Source: Crotophaga sulcirostris
Lineage: Eukaryota; Chordata; Aves; Cuculiformes; Crotophagidae
DNA length: 64,000 nt
Direction of reading: 5' to 3'
Assembly (NCBI GenBank): GCA_013397455.1
Contig: VYZB01000525.1
Coordinates: 1 to 64,000, forward strand
Both the position numbers and the translations under genes were made by a program. The stretch's first letter is position 1; each line of letters starts with the position of its first letter. The notes under the pieces were generated by a model. It worked only from the letters and a program-made list of their open reading frames with translations, was not told the DNA's origin and did no database searches. This document shows, piece after piece, positions 1-12,748 of the stretch.

Positions 1-134
1 GGCGGTCTATAACAAACTCCAACCAGGAGGTCAGACTTGACCGCCCCTCTGACCCTTACCCATAGGCACTCAACCTGGTCATCACCGATCTCAACTTCAA
101 CGGCGTCCAGGGTTTCCTTAATATAGAGCAGTTC
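1..134 (-). mobile_element. CR1-like LINE, endonuclease-domain fragment (truncated, runs off the left edge)
   Basis: Read on the minus strand, this stretch is open and encodes part of an apurinic endonuclease domain of a CR1-type non-LTR retrotransposon ORF2. The strand-specific motifs WVRVRG (tryptophan codon at 60-62) and, at the very edge, GVCYRPP are hallmarks of the CR1/L2 endonuclease as I know the family. In family members the endonuclease nicks target DNA to prime reverse transcription. Coding similarity ends near 134, beyond which the sequence becomes ordinary AT-rich intron, so this is probably the 5' truncation point of the copy. The remaining endonuclease, reverse transcriptase and 3' end would lie left of the window. 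On the plus strand the same bases imitate an exon with an AG acceptor at 64-65, but the minus-strand homology explains them better. Confidence 0.75.
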
Positions 135-2000
135 AGTGAAATGGAAAAAAAAAATCCTTTCTGCCTATCAGACAGGGTTTTCACTGACTCTGAAATGTAA
201 GACTAATAAAGTGATACCATTTTCTGTCTATAAAACTGAAAAGTTGCCAGAGGCCAGACTGAATGATGGTTACAGGAGAGGTGAGTGGATTTTTAAGCCA
301 AGATAGGGGAGGAAAGTATATGATACTATAGAAATGGAGATTGCTGTCATTCAGGCTTTTTGGTAATGGATGATGTGGTACAATTCAGTTATGCCCTCTG
401 CTGACAGAAATGTTTAGTGTGTAGAAGTGCTGGGTTTGTATTCCTTTGAGAAACAGAACTTGATGACCTGGCTGCCATTTTATGAGGAAGGTCAAAGTAG
501 GTTTTGTTACAGACACCAATGGGATTTCCCTCACTGGATTACACTGAGGAGGCTTTCCAGAGGTCCCCTATCTACCTCTTCTTCTACTGCAGTTTGCTTC
601 ATGGAAGAGAAGAAATAGGATAAAGTTTAATGTTTGTATTGTGATTTTTTTTTGTTATTATTTTATTATTACTTTTTATTCCCCAACCATCACTTCCACT
701 TTATTTTTCTTTCCTTGGCATACATTAGATGTTCCATCACTGTGAGGCATTAGAGGTGGAAACCAGAGTTGGGTGGTAACATCAGGGCCACATGTTTTAA
801 ATGTATAAACCCAAAATAGGCAAAGCAAGATGATATTTTGAGAGGCAGAGGATTCCCCTTTGTGACAGGCTGAGTTAGCTGTAGTGTATCAGGGATGCCT
901 GAATGAGAAGGTTGCCTGTTGTTTAGCTGTGGCAGTTCATAATGTTAATGTAAGGCACAGTGGTGTAGATTTACTTGTACTGGCCTGTAAACTGTAGCCC
1001 TGTTTCAAGTGGGCAATTACAAATTGTGTTTTAAGTTAGCTGAATATATAATAGAGAATAGGAAGAAACAGGTTCGTGTTAACACTAATGAAGGAAAATG
1101 GGATGAGATATGAAATAACTGTTATTATAAGATACTTCATAAATCCAAAGGGAGCAGAGGTGGAAAAGATCTATGACGTCATCTAACATGTCCATTCTAA
1201 AGGACTGGCTTGCTGCCTGCAATATATAACAATTATTTGCTACTTGAGATTATCTTTAAATGCCCCAAGCTTCAGTACTGTTACTGCAGGCATACAGGAG
1301 GAGAAGAGGAAGGAAAGGACAAGAGACTTCTATTCTGCTTCTAAAGCCTTTCCTGAGATTTACATATATCTTTCTCTATGTCTTTTTTTTTTTTATTAAA
1401 AATTTCCATTGTGTTTTTCTGCTTCAATGTCAGGAAGTTCTGAAGAGTGAGGTGAGCTTGATTATTCTGGGTGTAGCTTAATGTAGCTACATTACCTATA
1501 TATGCCTTATTCTCTTTTTGAATTTTTCTCAGTTCTGAACAATTTTTTTTTTGACCCTGTGGCAGCTGGTTTCACTGGCTAATCACCCCAGTAGTGATAG
1601 TGTGTGGCATGAGAATACTCTTTAATACTCTCTCCTTCCTTCTTTTCTGTCATCCCTCACCACATACACATCCTCACTGGGTATATATCCATTTAGGAGA
1701 GAGCAATGTCATTATTCTCATGTAGAGCTTGAAGGAAGTAACGACTCGGCACAAAGAAAGGTAGCACGAGCAGTGGAACCTTGGTGGAGGTATTGTGTCA
1801 CTTAGAAGGCTGCTGGAGTGAGCAGTACCAAAAGGTTGATATCTGTCTTATGTTTGACTATTGGGTAACTACTTGAAGAGGGAGCATGCAAGTAATGATC
1901 TGTCCATACCTGAGAAGAAATTATGGAACAGTTATTTAGCCTCTTTGTGTGTTCTTATCCTTATTTCTTTGTTTCATTAACTCTGTAATCGTTTGTTCAG
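135..2000 (+). other. ARHGAP22 intron upstream of the first visible exon
   Basis: No coding exon is recognised here. The stretch is AT-rich with several T-runs. It ends in a good splice acceptor with a pyrimidine tract before the AG at 1999-2000. I looked for an exon encoding the conserved N-terminus of ARHGAP22 (the residues preceding [11 protein letters not shown]) and did not find one, so that exon is probably further left. Confidence 0.5.
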
Positions 2001-2200
2001 CCAGGTCAAAGAGTTTGGTGATGGGTGAACAGATTGGGCCTCCCTCCAGACCTTCTTCTCCAAACCCTCAAGAACGTGTGCTGAAGTGTGGCTGGCTAAA
2101 GAAACAAAGGAGTATTATGAAGAACTGGCAGCAGCGATGGTTTGTGCTGCGTGGGGACCATCTCTTCTATTATAAGGATGAGGAGGAAACTAAACCTCAG
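2001..2200 (+). CDS. ARHGAP22: ARHGAP22 coding exon: N-terminal linker and start of the PH domain
   Basis: ARHGAP22 is a Rho-family GTPase-activating protein, described as acting mainly on Rac1 downstream of growth-factor and Akt signalling. Its PH domain helps place it at membranes and endosomes. This 200-base exon starts after an AG (1999-2000) and ends before a GT donor (2201-2202). Two bases complete a codon from the previous exon and 66 codons follow, ending in phase 0. The translation opens with [11 protein letters not shown] and contains [20 protein letters not shown] and [16 protein letters not shown], the first strands of a PH domain. Paralogues: ARHGAP25 and ARHGAP24 share the layout. 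The exact SKSLVMGEQ and [16 protein letters not shown] strings fit ARHGAP22 best from memory; ARHGAP25 differs at several of these positions. The upstream exon with the usual start methionine is not visible. An in-frame ATG at residue 8 of the exon (MGEQ) exists, but nothing suggests it is the main start. Confidence 0.93.
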
Positions 2201-3824
2201 GTATGACTACTTCAAGACCCATAGGGCGTATTAGTTGTGGCTTCTGTGTGGGTCAGTCACTACTTTGATTGACAGCTTATTTTGCTTGCTCTTTATCCCA
2301 GCCAAAACCATACACACTTGCTCAAAGGCAAGAGACATCAAAGGCAGACTTAGCTGCTCTCCATGCAAGCAGTAGAGCTTGGGAGAAAGTTAGAAGGTAT
2401 TTACCCACTAAGATGTGTTAACCTCCAAATCTTAGTGTGGCCATCTGTGAGACTGGAGTTTGACAGGGTGAGATATGAAGTTCTAGATTACTGAGGCAGA
2501 AGTGAAACAGCTTGCTTGTCAGCTGGGACTCATTGCCTCCCAAATAATCCACCGGTAAGCAGAGATATAAGCCAGCTGCTTAGGTCTAGCTTGTATGAGT
2601 AGAGAATGCAGGTTTGGTTATATGCTTGCATGCAGGACTTAAGAATGGGCTGTAATGCGTGTTTTATATGCATGAGGGAGTTACTGCTTTTCTGTGTGAA
2701 TTTCAGGGAGAAAGGGTAAGGATTTACTCAAGGCTTTGTGCTGTCTATGTCTGGAAGGAGGACTGTGTACCCAACAGTGAAAGCTAATTTAGCAGACTGG
2801 GGAACAAAGCAATCTTTTAAAATGGGGAAAAGAATTGAACTGTCTGAAGTTTACCGTTACCAAAGCTTTTACACTTTATGGAGCATGAATGAAAAAGAAC
2901 ACTTTTTCTGGTGGAAACCACTGGTGAAGTCCTACTGTGCAATATATATTGGACAGTGTCATAGAGTTGTCCAAAGTAGACTGTGGAAAGAGAATGGTCA
3001 GAGGAAGGGGATAGGAACAGAACATTTAGGAGATAGCTGAGACAGAAGAGGTCATCTAGTGGTTAGATAATTTAATAACAACCACTAACTGATAATCGAA
3101 TAAATTGAACCACAGTAGGACTGCTTAAAGTGGTAAGCTTAGATGCATGTTTGTCCATGGGACAGCAGATTTATGCAAGAAAGCTTTCCAAAGCATGTTT
3201 ATTCTTGCAAGAAACTTAAGAGATTCCTATGAACTATGTGTCGAGTAGCTGTAGGGCAGTTTGCTGGTGATAAAGGGTAATAGACAATCACCATGCAAAA
3301 TTCCCATAGGCTCATGACATGTTTAACTTGAACTTTTTGGTAGTGAATATTTTTAACAGTTTTTAATAAAGTGAGCGTTGCACAAGTACGTCTCTGTTAA
3401 GCCAAGTATTAATTAATGGAATTTATGACTAACTTCCTGCTGTTTCACATACCTTTTGGTATATGTTACTGGTCTAGCACTGATTTCTTTCAATTAAGCG
3501 TGGTTCGCTAAAACAGATTATAATGAAGGACAGTGGTCCTGCACCTAGGGTAAATGCAGAGCTGAGGACATTGCAATTGTCAGTCTGAACTTGGCACTAA
3601 ATTCAGGATGATTTTCCACTTTACTGACCCTTCTATATCTAGAGCACTTAGAGGGGAGGTGTGTTGTACTCTGGGATGGGATAATGTTTACAACCAAGAT
3701 GAAGAATTTCTTATTAAGAGTTCTTCAGTAGGCTTGTAAATATACTTGGAACATTTGAGCTAAGGGCTTGCTTAGTTGCTGTAGTATATATACTACAGCA
3801 TATACATATATATATATACTCAAC
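2201..3824 (+). other. ARHGAP22 intron, first part
   Basis: Intronic sequence between the two PH exons, up to a CR1 insertion. No coding homology is recognised. A TA-rich simple repeat lies at its right end. Confidence 0.6.
3795..3820. repeat. AT-rich microsatellite next to a CR1 5' junction
   Basis: Alternating TA/CATA sequence immediately before the 5'-truncated start of the CR1 copy. It may be the target into which the element inserted. Confidence 0.7.
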
Positions 3825-4478
3825 ATGAGCCAGCAGTGTCACCAAGAAGGCCAATGGTATTCCTGGCCTGCATCAGAACTAGTGTGGCCAGCAGGACCAA
3901 AGAAGTTATCATCCCCCTATACTCGGCACTGGTCAGGCCCCACCTTGAGTACTGTGTGCAGTTCTGGGCCCCTCAGTTTGAGAACGATGTCAAGATACTG
4001 GAGTGTGTCCAGAGGAGAGCAACGAAAATGGTGAAGGGTTTGGAGCACAAGCCCTTTGAGGAGGGACTGAGGGAGCTGGGGCTGTTTAGCCTGGAGAAGA
4101 GGAGGCTCAGGGGAGACCTTATTGTTCTCTACAACTACCTAAAAGGAGGTTGTAGTCAGGCAGGGGTTGGTCTCTTCTCTCAGGTGACCAGTGACAGAAC
4201 AAGAGGATATGGTCTCAAGCTTCGTCAGGGGAGCTTTAGGCTTGATATTAGGATAAAATTCTTCACTGAAAGGGTGATTGGCCATTGGAATGCGCTGCCC
4301 GGGGAGGTGGTGGAGTCGCCATCCCTGGAGGTGTTTAAGAGGAGATTGGATGAGGCCCTCAGTGCCATGGTTTAGATGATGGGTTGGTGTTGGTGTTAGT
4401 GTTAGTGTTGGGTTATAGTTTGGACTCGATGATCTCGAAGGTCCTTTCCAACCTTGTAATACTGTGATACTGTGTGAT
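3825..4478 (+). mobile_element. CR1 LINE, 5'-truncated 3' part with ORF2 C-terminus
   Basis: A CR1 retrotransposon end in the same direction as ARHGAP22. It holds the C-terminal part of ORF2, downstream of the reverse-transcriptase core. The reading frame is open from the truncation point to a stop at 4373-4375, and contains [47 protein letters not shown] and a terminal [10 protein letters not shown] motif. All are typical of the CR1 C-terminus. The 3' UTR holds a short GTTAGT repeat (about 4388-4408), the GGACTCGATGATCTCGAAGG block, and a degraded tail of ATACTGTG units. The frame has no internal stop, which suggests a fairly young copy, but it lacks the endonuclease and catalytic reverse transcriptase and cannot move itself. 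Confidence 0.92.
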
Positions 4479-7400
4479 AAGGCTGCATATTTCATGTAGT
4501 CAGTGTTTTGACTGTCAGGCCTCTAATCAGAGTAATTGAACAGAGGGAACATAATTGAATAAGCCAGACAATGTGCCTGTACTGCTGCCTTTTGATGAGT
4601 TGGTATAGGCATTACAGAGTGACAAACAGTCTGTGTAATACCATCACCATCCACAGACTCATTATGGCTGATTATTAAACTGCTTGATACAGCTGTGTGC
4701 TGAACGGTTACGCATAAATTTCATTGTAGAGTGAGAACAATCTGAAACTTGCACAGCGCCAGAAAGTGTTATTTAGTGTTTATAGCATTCTCAGATACTG
4801 ATGATGCTCAGACATGCCAGATCATTAAACTTTTTTTCCAGTGGTCTAAGAACAGACACTTTTTCTGTAGCTTGGGGTGGAGAAGTGATTGCATAGCAGA
4901 AATTTAACAAGTAGCAGGATGTTAATGGATCATAGTAACTGATATGCATAGCCCTAAATGATAGCAAACTGAGTAACTTTATCTTAAAAATGAGTGAGCT
5001 CAGTGCATCCATGGTTAACTACTACAACTACTACATGTTGTTGATCCTGTCAGGTTTTTTTTTCTTCATATTGCTCAGTGGCACTAACTAAAACGGTGCT
5101 TCCGAAAAAAAGGCTAATGTTGAGGTTCCATTGGAGTGAGAGAGGGGGAAACAAAACTGTATTCATTGCATTCATTACTTCTCCAGTCAGTTTCAATCTT
5201 TAAAATATTCAGTGTTTGTTCTTCTCAACCAACTGATACCAGTGTAGCTGTTCTGACATTTCTCCAGCCTTAAATATGCAGTTTGTCTCCAGTGATGGCT
5301 TTGGGTGCACATTTCTCTGCCTCTGAGATATAACTTAAAGATGCAAATTCTCTTCCTTTTGTGGAAACAGCTGCAGTTAGAGGTGCATTGTCAGTATCTT
5401 ATAGATGGAAGAATTGGGACGTGGAAAACTTTGCTGTGTTACACCAGTCTATCAACTAGCTTTGTAGCTGATTGTGTCCTGTGGCACAGTACATCCACCT
5501 TGTGATCTAAAGTGCCAGTTTGAGAATGAGTCATTTGCTGTGTCTGGAGTGACTGGGTTGGCTTTTGAGCCCTTGAGGTTGCAGAGAAGTCTTGATTATC
5601 ACTGATGCAGGAATGTTTGATGGCAGCATGGGCCTTTTTGTCTGTTATTAACACAACTATTATTGAGTGTCTAGATGATTAACAACAGTGGTAAGGGAGC
5701 TCTTCTGTTATACAAGTTTATGGTTGTGTAACTTGTAGTAGGGAAAGTTCTTCATGAGCACGTAGGAAGTCTTCCTTTTTCATTTTGCCCTCTATTCCTG
5801 GCTTGAGACTTGAGGATCTGAGATAACAGTTGGCTTATCAGTTGAACCATGAGGTCTGTCCTTAGTCTGCCATAAATATGAGGTAACTTGACTTCCATCT
5901 CTTTCACTGGGACAAAGGCTAAGTCTTCTTCCCTTCAGTTCCCCTGTGCCTTTTTGGTTATAGAAGTAATGCTGTATATAGCAAAAATGTTCTGTTTGCA
6001 GAACAGCTTTTACTTTTCTCTCTTCCTAATTAGCCTCCTTGTTGTCATGTAGGTCCAGTTTCAGGCAATGGAAGCCAAGCTGTAGTTGAAGCTGCAACAT
6101 CTACTGATTCAGAAACCACAGGCAAACTTGCTCAGTGACGTGGTTTGCAAAAACGCAGCTGTCCAGAATTGCATGCCAAATATTTCTGTGTGTATACTTC
6201 TGACTACCAGTGCCCCATTGTAGAGAATTTCTTCTTATACGCTGTACAACTAGCTTTGAAAAGAAGTGGGTTATAGACAGTTTGATATATGTACTCTTTC
6301 ACAAGCACGCCTCTTAACAGAAATATTTTGCCTATCTATACTTACAGAACAAATGACTTGCAGTAACACAAAAGCTGTATATGTGTGCACTTAATTCTAA
6401 ACTCTTGTGAAAACACACTGCTTAAGGGTGGAAATGTTGTTACATAGACTAGTCCACAATCTGTTGTTCTAAGCTTAGATTGGAATGGATTTATGTGCAT
6501 CTAGGTGATGGTCTTGAGTTAGCTTGGGATATTTAATCCTTAAATTTCAGGGTTGAAGGTAATTCATTGGTATAAAGCTGCTGTAGAAATTTTCTTCTAT
6601 ATTCAGCTAAAATCAAGATGTTTATGTGGTCAGTTCATGCATACCTGAGGGCATATTTGAGCAACACTATTCCCCCACTTACATCTTTTAAGCATTTTTA
6701 ACAGTGACTGAAGTGCTGTGTTAAAGGTAATTGTATGAGAATTAGGATGACCGGTGTTCTGGCACCAGTTGTGTTTGCTGAGGGACTTAATCAAGAATCA
6801 AGAAAGCAGGAAGCTTTCCATTTGTGTTTCCTGTGTCACAGCTTTTCTTTACCAAACCCTGGCTCCACAGAGCCTGGTACAGGGCAGGACTTCTAAATGG
6901 TCTTGTTATGGAGAACTACAGTAATACCTTTAAGGTAGGAACACGTGTCCTTTAAAGATTCTTCCTCAAAGCACTAAGATCCCAAAAGGGTGCAAGGTGA
7001 TGCTATCATGAAAAACTGGATTTGAACCTCCAGCTTACTGGAAGGTCTGTAACTTACTACTTGCCCCTTGAGCTGTTCAGCCATCTTGGGCTTCCAAAGC
7101 CTGAAGGAGGGAGGAATAATTTAGCCATGAATTGAAGTTTATATTTGGGGCATGCTTTGGCATATATCAAGTTAGGCCTTGGGGAGTTCAAACTGATCTA
7201 ATCCATCATTAATCTGCTTTCCAAGCAAGACTGCAAATGCAGTCTGAGTGGCTACTGGAGAAGGACACATCAATCTGTTTAAATTCAGCAATGACTTTAT
7301 ACCAGTGACAGCGACTGTCGGAACTGATACACCCTCTCTGCTAAGGCGAATTGTTTTTTCTCTGAAAAAAAAGATTTTTCTCCTCTGGCTGATCTGAAGA

Positions 7401-8243
7401 TCTTTGCTATATATACATCTATGACCTGCAAGTACTTTCCAGAGATGGGCCTAGGTTGCAGGCTTTTCTTATTTTTCACAGGTAAAGTGAGCATCCCTCA
7501 GTTTTTCTTTCTGAAAAATCATCCTTCTAGATCTCTTATTTCCCCACTTTTCTTCCAGTTATTATGCTGTCAACTCAACTTGCTGCAACTGTGTTGCACA
7601 GCTGAATGGACTGGCAAGGACAAAGTAGTTGTACTGGTGTACAGTCCTCAGTGCTACTGTCACTGCAGCAAGTCCTGCACTCCTACTGTCCCATGGCTAT
7701 GGGTTTTCTGTTTGTTTTTTAAAACGGGCTCTGCTACATAGCAGTCTTCCTCTTCTCCTCCATTTCATCAAAGCTGGTTAAAATGAGAATAAGAAGCAGA
7801 TCTCTTCAATGAGAACTTTCTACAGAATATACAAAATCAAATATGTTCTGAAAAGGATCAAAAAGGAGGTGTATTTTGACTGGGAAATGCTTTGGTTTAG
7901 GGTGTTAGTTCAAGCAATTTATGCCTCTATAATCTCTTCTAGAGTAGACATCACTGTCATGTACCAAAGATGTGTCGCGCTGAAAGGGGGAGGTGACATG
8001 GCACCATATGTTGCATCAAGCATAGAGAAACTCTATTTGCTTTGGGTTATTTTGCAGGAGAAGAGTGACTTGAGGCAAGAAAATTACAACCTCTGGAAGG
8101 TACTGCAGAGTGAGGTTTTGGTTTAACCCTTTAATTTCATCAATGAATTCAATTTCCTGCAGAAGAGGAGGGCTTTTTGAAACTCTCTAGTTTGACAGCA
8201 CTTTTCTGTTAACTGCTCCTGCTCTTCACTGTAAATACATTCT

Positions 8244-8290
8244 GAATATATATATACATATATACATCTACATTCTGCTCTATATATACT
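8244..8290. repeat. TA/CATA-rich simple repeat
   Basis: Alternating TATA and CATATA units, then CATC-containing units that repeat twice. Likely a polymorphic low-complexity tract. Confidence 0.75.
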
Positions 8291-10396
8291 GCTCTACATC
8301 TTCACCATTCCATGCTATAAACCTGCAAAAAGCTGGCCCATGTATCATTGGGTTTTGCCTAAAATGTGTGTGATCTGGCTATATGTTTTTTCCAAGCTTA
8401 TTAATTCAAACTGAGGGAAGAACCCTCCACCAAAACATACCTTTTTCTGAAGTAACATATGGCTTGATTCAGAGTGTGGAGTTCTGCTTGATTTTAATTG
8501 TGAGGTTTAAGTGACTGTTTCGAATGGAGACTTGTACTTGCTTTATCCCATTGGGTAAGGCAGGTTTAACTTTTATTTTGAGCTCGGTTAGGCACTATCT
8601 GTTTTTTAGACTGGCTTGTTTTGCTTAGAGGGCTTCTGAAGAGAGGACTGTACCTTAAAGGAAGAGAGAGAGAGACTGTGTTACTGTTTAACAACTCTTC
8701 TTTCTACAAAATGTAAATTGCTTCTCAAAGGAAAGCAGTTGTTTATATTTAGGAGTTCTGACATGTTCTGACAGAAACAACTATTGCCAGCCTTCAAATG
8801 ATACCCGAAGCTCTTAAAGTCTGATCAGCTGGAATCAACTGATACTGTATTAGTTTTTATTGCTATATGTATGTTTCTGGCTTGTGTTAATAAGATACTG
8901 ACCTGAAAATGTAAATTTACAGCTGAGAATGCATGAACAACAAATTTACGTTCAACCAACAAAATTACTTCAAGAGCTGTTTTGGGGTTGGGTCTTTTTT
9001 TAGCCAGCTTTGTAGGTTTTGTGATTTCTTTGAAAACCTGTGATTTTTCCTTTGTTGTGACTTCTTGGCCTTCTTGTCTTAGGCTATTCTGAAATCCTTT
9101 CTGGTTTCAATTGTGCAACTTGGATATTTTATTTTTCTCCTACTTGTGCAGCCATTTCACCATTTCCCTGTATACAGCTAAAAGCAGGAAGAGTTTGCAT
9201 TTCTGCATGCAGTATTAAAACTTTAGTTTCTATTCTTCATAAAGCAGCTTTTTTAAAAAGATAAAACAAAGAATTGTGACTTTCGCACCTATTCACATGC
9301 CCTCACTCACCATTTAATGGGTTTGTTCATTTTGTGGCTTGAATATGGTGTCGCTAGGAGCATGCTATGAAACTACTTTAAAACTTGTACAATCATTATG
9401 AGGAAAAGATGGGGAGATAGAACAGTACATCATCTCAGTACATCTAAATAAATAATTCTTGTTTCAGAGAATTATCTGATAGAAACCAGACTGGGAAAAG
9501 CAATCTTATTGCTTAAGCCAAAATTTTAGACTGCTCCCTGTCAAAACATCTTAAGCTTTGGATAAAAGCAAGATTCAGGGTCCTTTCTTTGAAAATCATG
9601 TTCTCTTCATTTGATCACTGTTTGGTCCTTGTTCCTGGCTCACATAATATTCTGTGACACTACCTCTACTTTGCATGAATCTCATAAGTTGCAGTGTGCA
9701 CAGGGCTTTAATTTGCTTGTGAGATTTGATTAGGAAATTTGTTCTTTGCTTTCTGGGAGAAGACAATTTAGCTATGGTGGTAATTGATGGTAACCCTTCA
9801 ATTTTCCAGGATGCTGATATCAAATGTATGTTGTCATTTTAGACAAGGGGTCAGAGTTACGTGGATGGGGGTCTTGATCCTTTTAGAAATTCCTGTTCCA
9901 TGTGTGATCTGATCTTATGTAGAATCTGGGACTTGATGGTGGAGGTTACACTGCAGAGAGGTACTTTCTCTCCCTATCTGCCCCATCTTCTTCTAGTTCA
10001 GCCCTTTACCCACTCCCCAGCTGATCCCATAGGCACACAGCAGCTCTGTTTTGGCGTTGTGGAGTTTTCAAATATGTTATGAAGAACTTTACAATGTACC
10101 AGAAAACATCCAACCCCATCCTTTGCCGTTATGCTAAGCATAATTATTTTTTTTTTAATGCAAGGAAACAAAAATGAATAGAAATGTAAATGCGCTGTTT
10201 CCTCAAAGCACAACCACGGATATCTGAACTGAAGACCTCAATACAAAATCTTACTTGTTTAAGAGTGTTTGGTTTTTTTCCTTCATGACCAGTTTTACAT
10301 TCTGGAGAAGGAACAACAATAGTCTGCATTGTTGAACATTCAGTATATATGCAGTGTGGTCAGGTTAATTTTGAATCTAGAACTTATGTTTTCTGT

Positions 10397-10425
10397 TATC
10401 TATCTATCTATCTATCTATTTATTT
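10397..10425. repeat. TATC tetranucleotide microsatellite
   Basis: About five to six perfect TATC units followed by a decayed TATT extension. Useful as a length marker; no function is implied. Confidence 0.9.
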
Positions 10426-12343
10426 TTATTGTAACAACACTGAGGTAGTGATGCAGATCTGTTGATACAGAGTAGTATTTGCTGTCCTATGTAGACTATG
10501 AATATTCAAATTCAGGATTTCTTGCATTTCTACCTTTTAACTCTGCGCTGGCCTGCAATATGTGATTAACTGAAGTAAAGTTTCACAAATTCTGCGTGAC
10601 GGGGTTTCCCTGCTCTAGAACATAGATCTGGCTTGTCAAGAGGAATTAAATTAAGGTCTATAGCCTGATTCAACTGAGCGTTGGCAGAACATGGAAGCAA
10701 GTTGCTGAATATGTAGTGAGTTGAGTTCTGTTTTTTGAAGAACAAATTTGAGTACATTTTCAGTCTGCAACGAACAGGTCCTTTCAAAGTAGAAAGGGTG
10801 GGTTGTCAGAACTGGAATGCCAATTTGTAAAGCTCTGTGCTTTGGAGCTTATTTTCTAGCTGAAGTATTTTTCATCTCAGGCATTACTGGTAATTTGTTT
10901 GTAGTGGTTTTTGAATGTTCAGTGTTCAAAGAAACGAGTAAAATTTAATTCATTTGCACTTAATAAAAGCTGTTTCCTACGTTTATTACAGTGGTTTCCC
11001 CAAACAAAGCATCTGTAGGAAAATTTATTACCAAGGAGCAAAGCCAGGGAAGTTGTGCTATAATGCATGTAATGAAAAATTACACAACTGGCTTCTATAT
11101 TTTATGGAGAAGATTGCAAAGGTCATGTGATTGTATTCTGACCATTGAAATCCAGGATTGTCTGTCTCATGAGACACTAATTATATAGCTTAGTAATATG
11201 GATCTGGAAGCTGATAAAGAGTGTAACTGGGACTTTTGATTACCAATGTTATGGTCCAATGTGTCTTGGATTTGGCTGTTGCCAGATTGATTGGAGAGAA
11301 TGTAACTGTGCATGTTTGCTAGAGATATGCATGAAAACAACTGACTGAAACAAATTCTTTTTCTACTCAGCAAAAAAAGGTAGTTTGGACCCAGCTTCTG
11401 TTCCAGGGCAGTTCAATGCAGAAGTAGGAACTGCTGATTACACTCTTCATGGCTTAACCCTTGAGAGTCCCAGTTCTTACTGACTTTTTTCTGTCACATC
11501 ATGTGTATATCCTAAGGAATGTTATCTGAAATCCCTTTAAAATATAAAGAATTAAACTAAAAAAAAAACAGTGGTGAAACAATGAAGTCCAAATAGTGCA
11601 TTTGGTTTTGTTCCATCCAAGTTACTGGACAAGAGCTTCCTGTGATCTCTTTCAGCTTTTCCAGAGAGGAAGATGATTTGTTCCCTTTGAAGATACTATG
11701 CCACAGGCTATGCAGAATTCCTGAACTGGGATACATTGTGTTAATGAAGATGAAAATTAATCTGAATTCTGGCAGCACTTGAACTCAGGAGTTAGGGGCT
11801 CAGATTTCTTGCCAGGGAAGTTACAATCTCTTGGATTAAAAGGTAGTCACATTGCCTTGCAAACCTGAATCAGTGGCTGTCCTCTGGTATCTTCCTAAGA
11901 ACTTATTTATACTGAGAATCTCTGGAAACCAGACCATTTCTTTCAGTTGCAAAAATAAATATTTACAAGTAGAACTTGAGCCACTTCATGTGGCTGTAAC
12001 CAGAAGTTAAAAGGTGAAGAAAAAAGAGATGTAATGGGAGGTGAAACTTTTTCAGGGGAGAAGTAGTTACAGAAACCAAGGAGAATCATTTATACATGCT
12101 CATAATGTTGCTATTCCAGAGGAAAGATAATTTGACTAGAAGTGTCCAGTGTGAGAGAAAGGACAGGGAAAGCAACTACATGACCAGCTCAATCTTTTTT
12201 TGCTTAGAAGGGTGGGTTTGAAGAGGAAATGGACTCAGTGGAAAAGTGGGGCTTAAATTTGCTATGTCTGTTAGGTTTATCTTCTTTTCATTACCCTCCT
12301 TGTAGCCTTTCCCCTTTCACTGGTGTTTTTGTGTCCCTTACAG

Positions 12344-12431
12344 GGCTTGATACTACTGCAAGGCAATCAGGTGAACGAGCTGCCACCTAATCCTGATGAA
12401 CCAGGGAAACATCTTTTTGAAATTGCCCCAG
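12344..12431 (+). CDS. ARHGAP22: ARHGAP22 coding exon: central PH-domain strands
   Basis: An 88-base exon after a strong pyrimidine tract and AG (12342-12343), with a GT donor at 12432-12433. It continues the frame of the 2001-2200 exon in phase 0 and gives 29 codons plus one base: [14 protein letters not shown], then [16 protein letters not shown]. Human ARHGAP22 has closely similar residues at this point, with LQG-QV-ELPP and [11 protein letters not shown], and the same exon breaks as far as I recall. These residues form the middle beta strands of the PH domain. The rest of the PH domain (DMEDWV-type helix) was looked for downstream and not found in the window, so the following canonical exon probably lies beyond 64000. 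That gives an intron of more than 51 kb, consistent with the very large introns of this gene in other vertebrates. Confidence 0.92.
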
Positions 12432-12748
12432 GTAGGCCAGCATTTCCTTGTTCTTTCAACATAATCAGTGGGAAATGAGATGATATTGTCCTTCATGATA
12501 ATAGAACTGTACTGACCGCTTCACTTCTAAGCATTCTGATACACTCACCAGATTATCTAGAGAGACTGGGAAACGGGACTTGACAGACTTCTCTGTGTTC
12601 TTCGTTTTGCATGTAATTGCTGCTATGGTACCTCATGAAAATAGTAGTTGAGGTGCATCATGCTCCTTGATTTTTCTGTTTGAGGGGAGCTCCTTGCCTG
12701 GAGTGCTGTGTAGTCTCTCAAGCTCATGTGGTTTTCTGATTGTTACAG

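Larger units (their letters stand above)
4479..12343 (+). other. ARHGAP22 intron between the two PH exons, second part
   Basis: About 7.9 kb of intron with no recognised exon. Short open frames here are at chance level and many begin at GTG, CTG or TTG rather than ATG. The stretch contains a TA-rich tract (8244-8290) and a TATC microsatellite (10397-10425). It ends in a pyrimidine-rich acceptor before the AG at 12342-12343. Confidence 0.6.

Noticed and set aside
64..134. Apparent plus-strand exon after an AG acceptor
   Set aside because: The minus strand encodes CR1 endonuclease motifs over the same bases, which accounts for the coding-like composition.
4139..4495. Minus-strand open frame of 118 codons over the CR1 copy
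   Set aside because: Shadow of the CR1 ORF2 end on the other strand. The same applies to 57810-58097 and 21994-22191.
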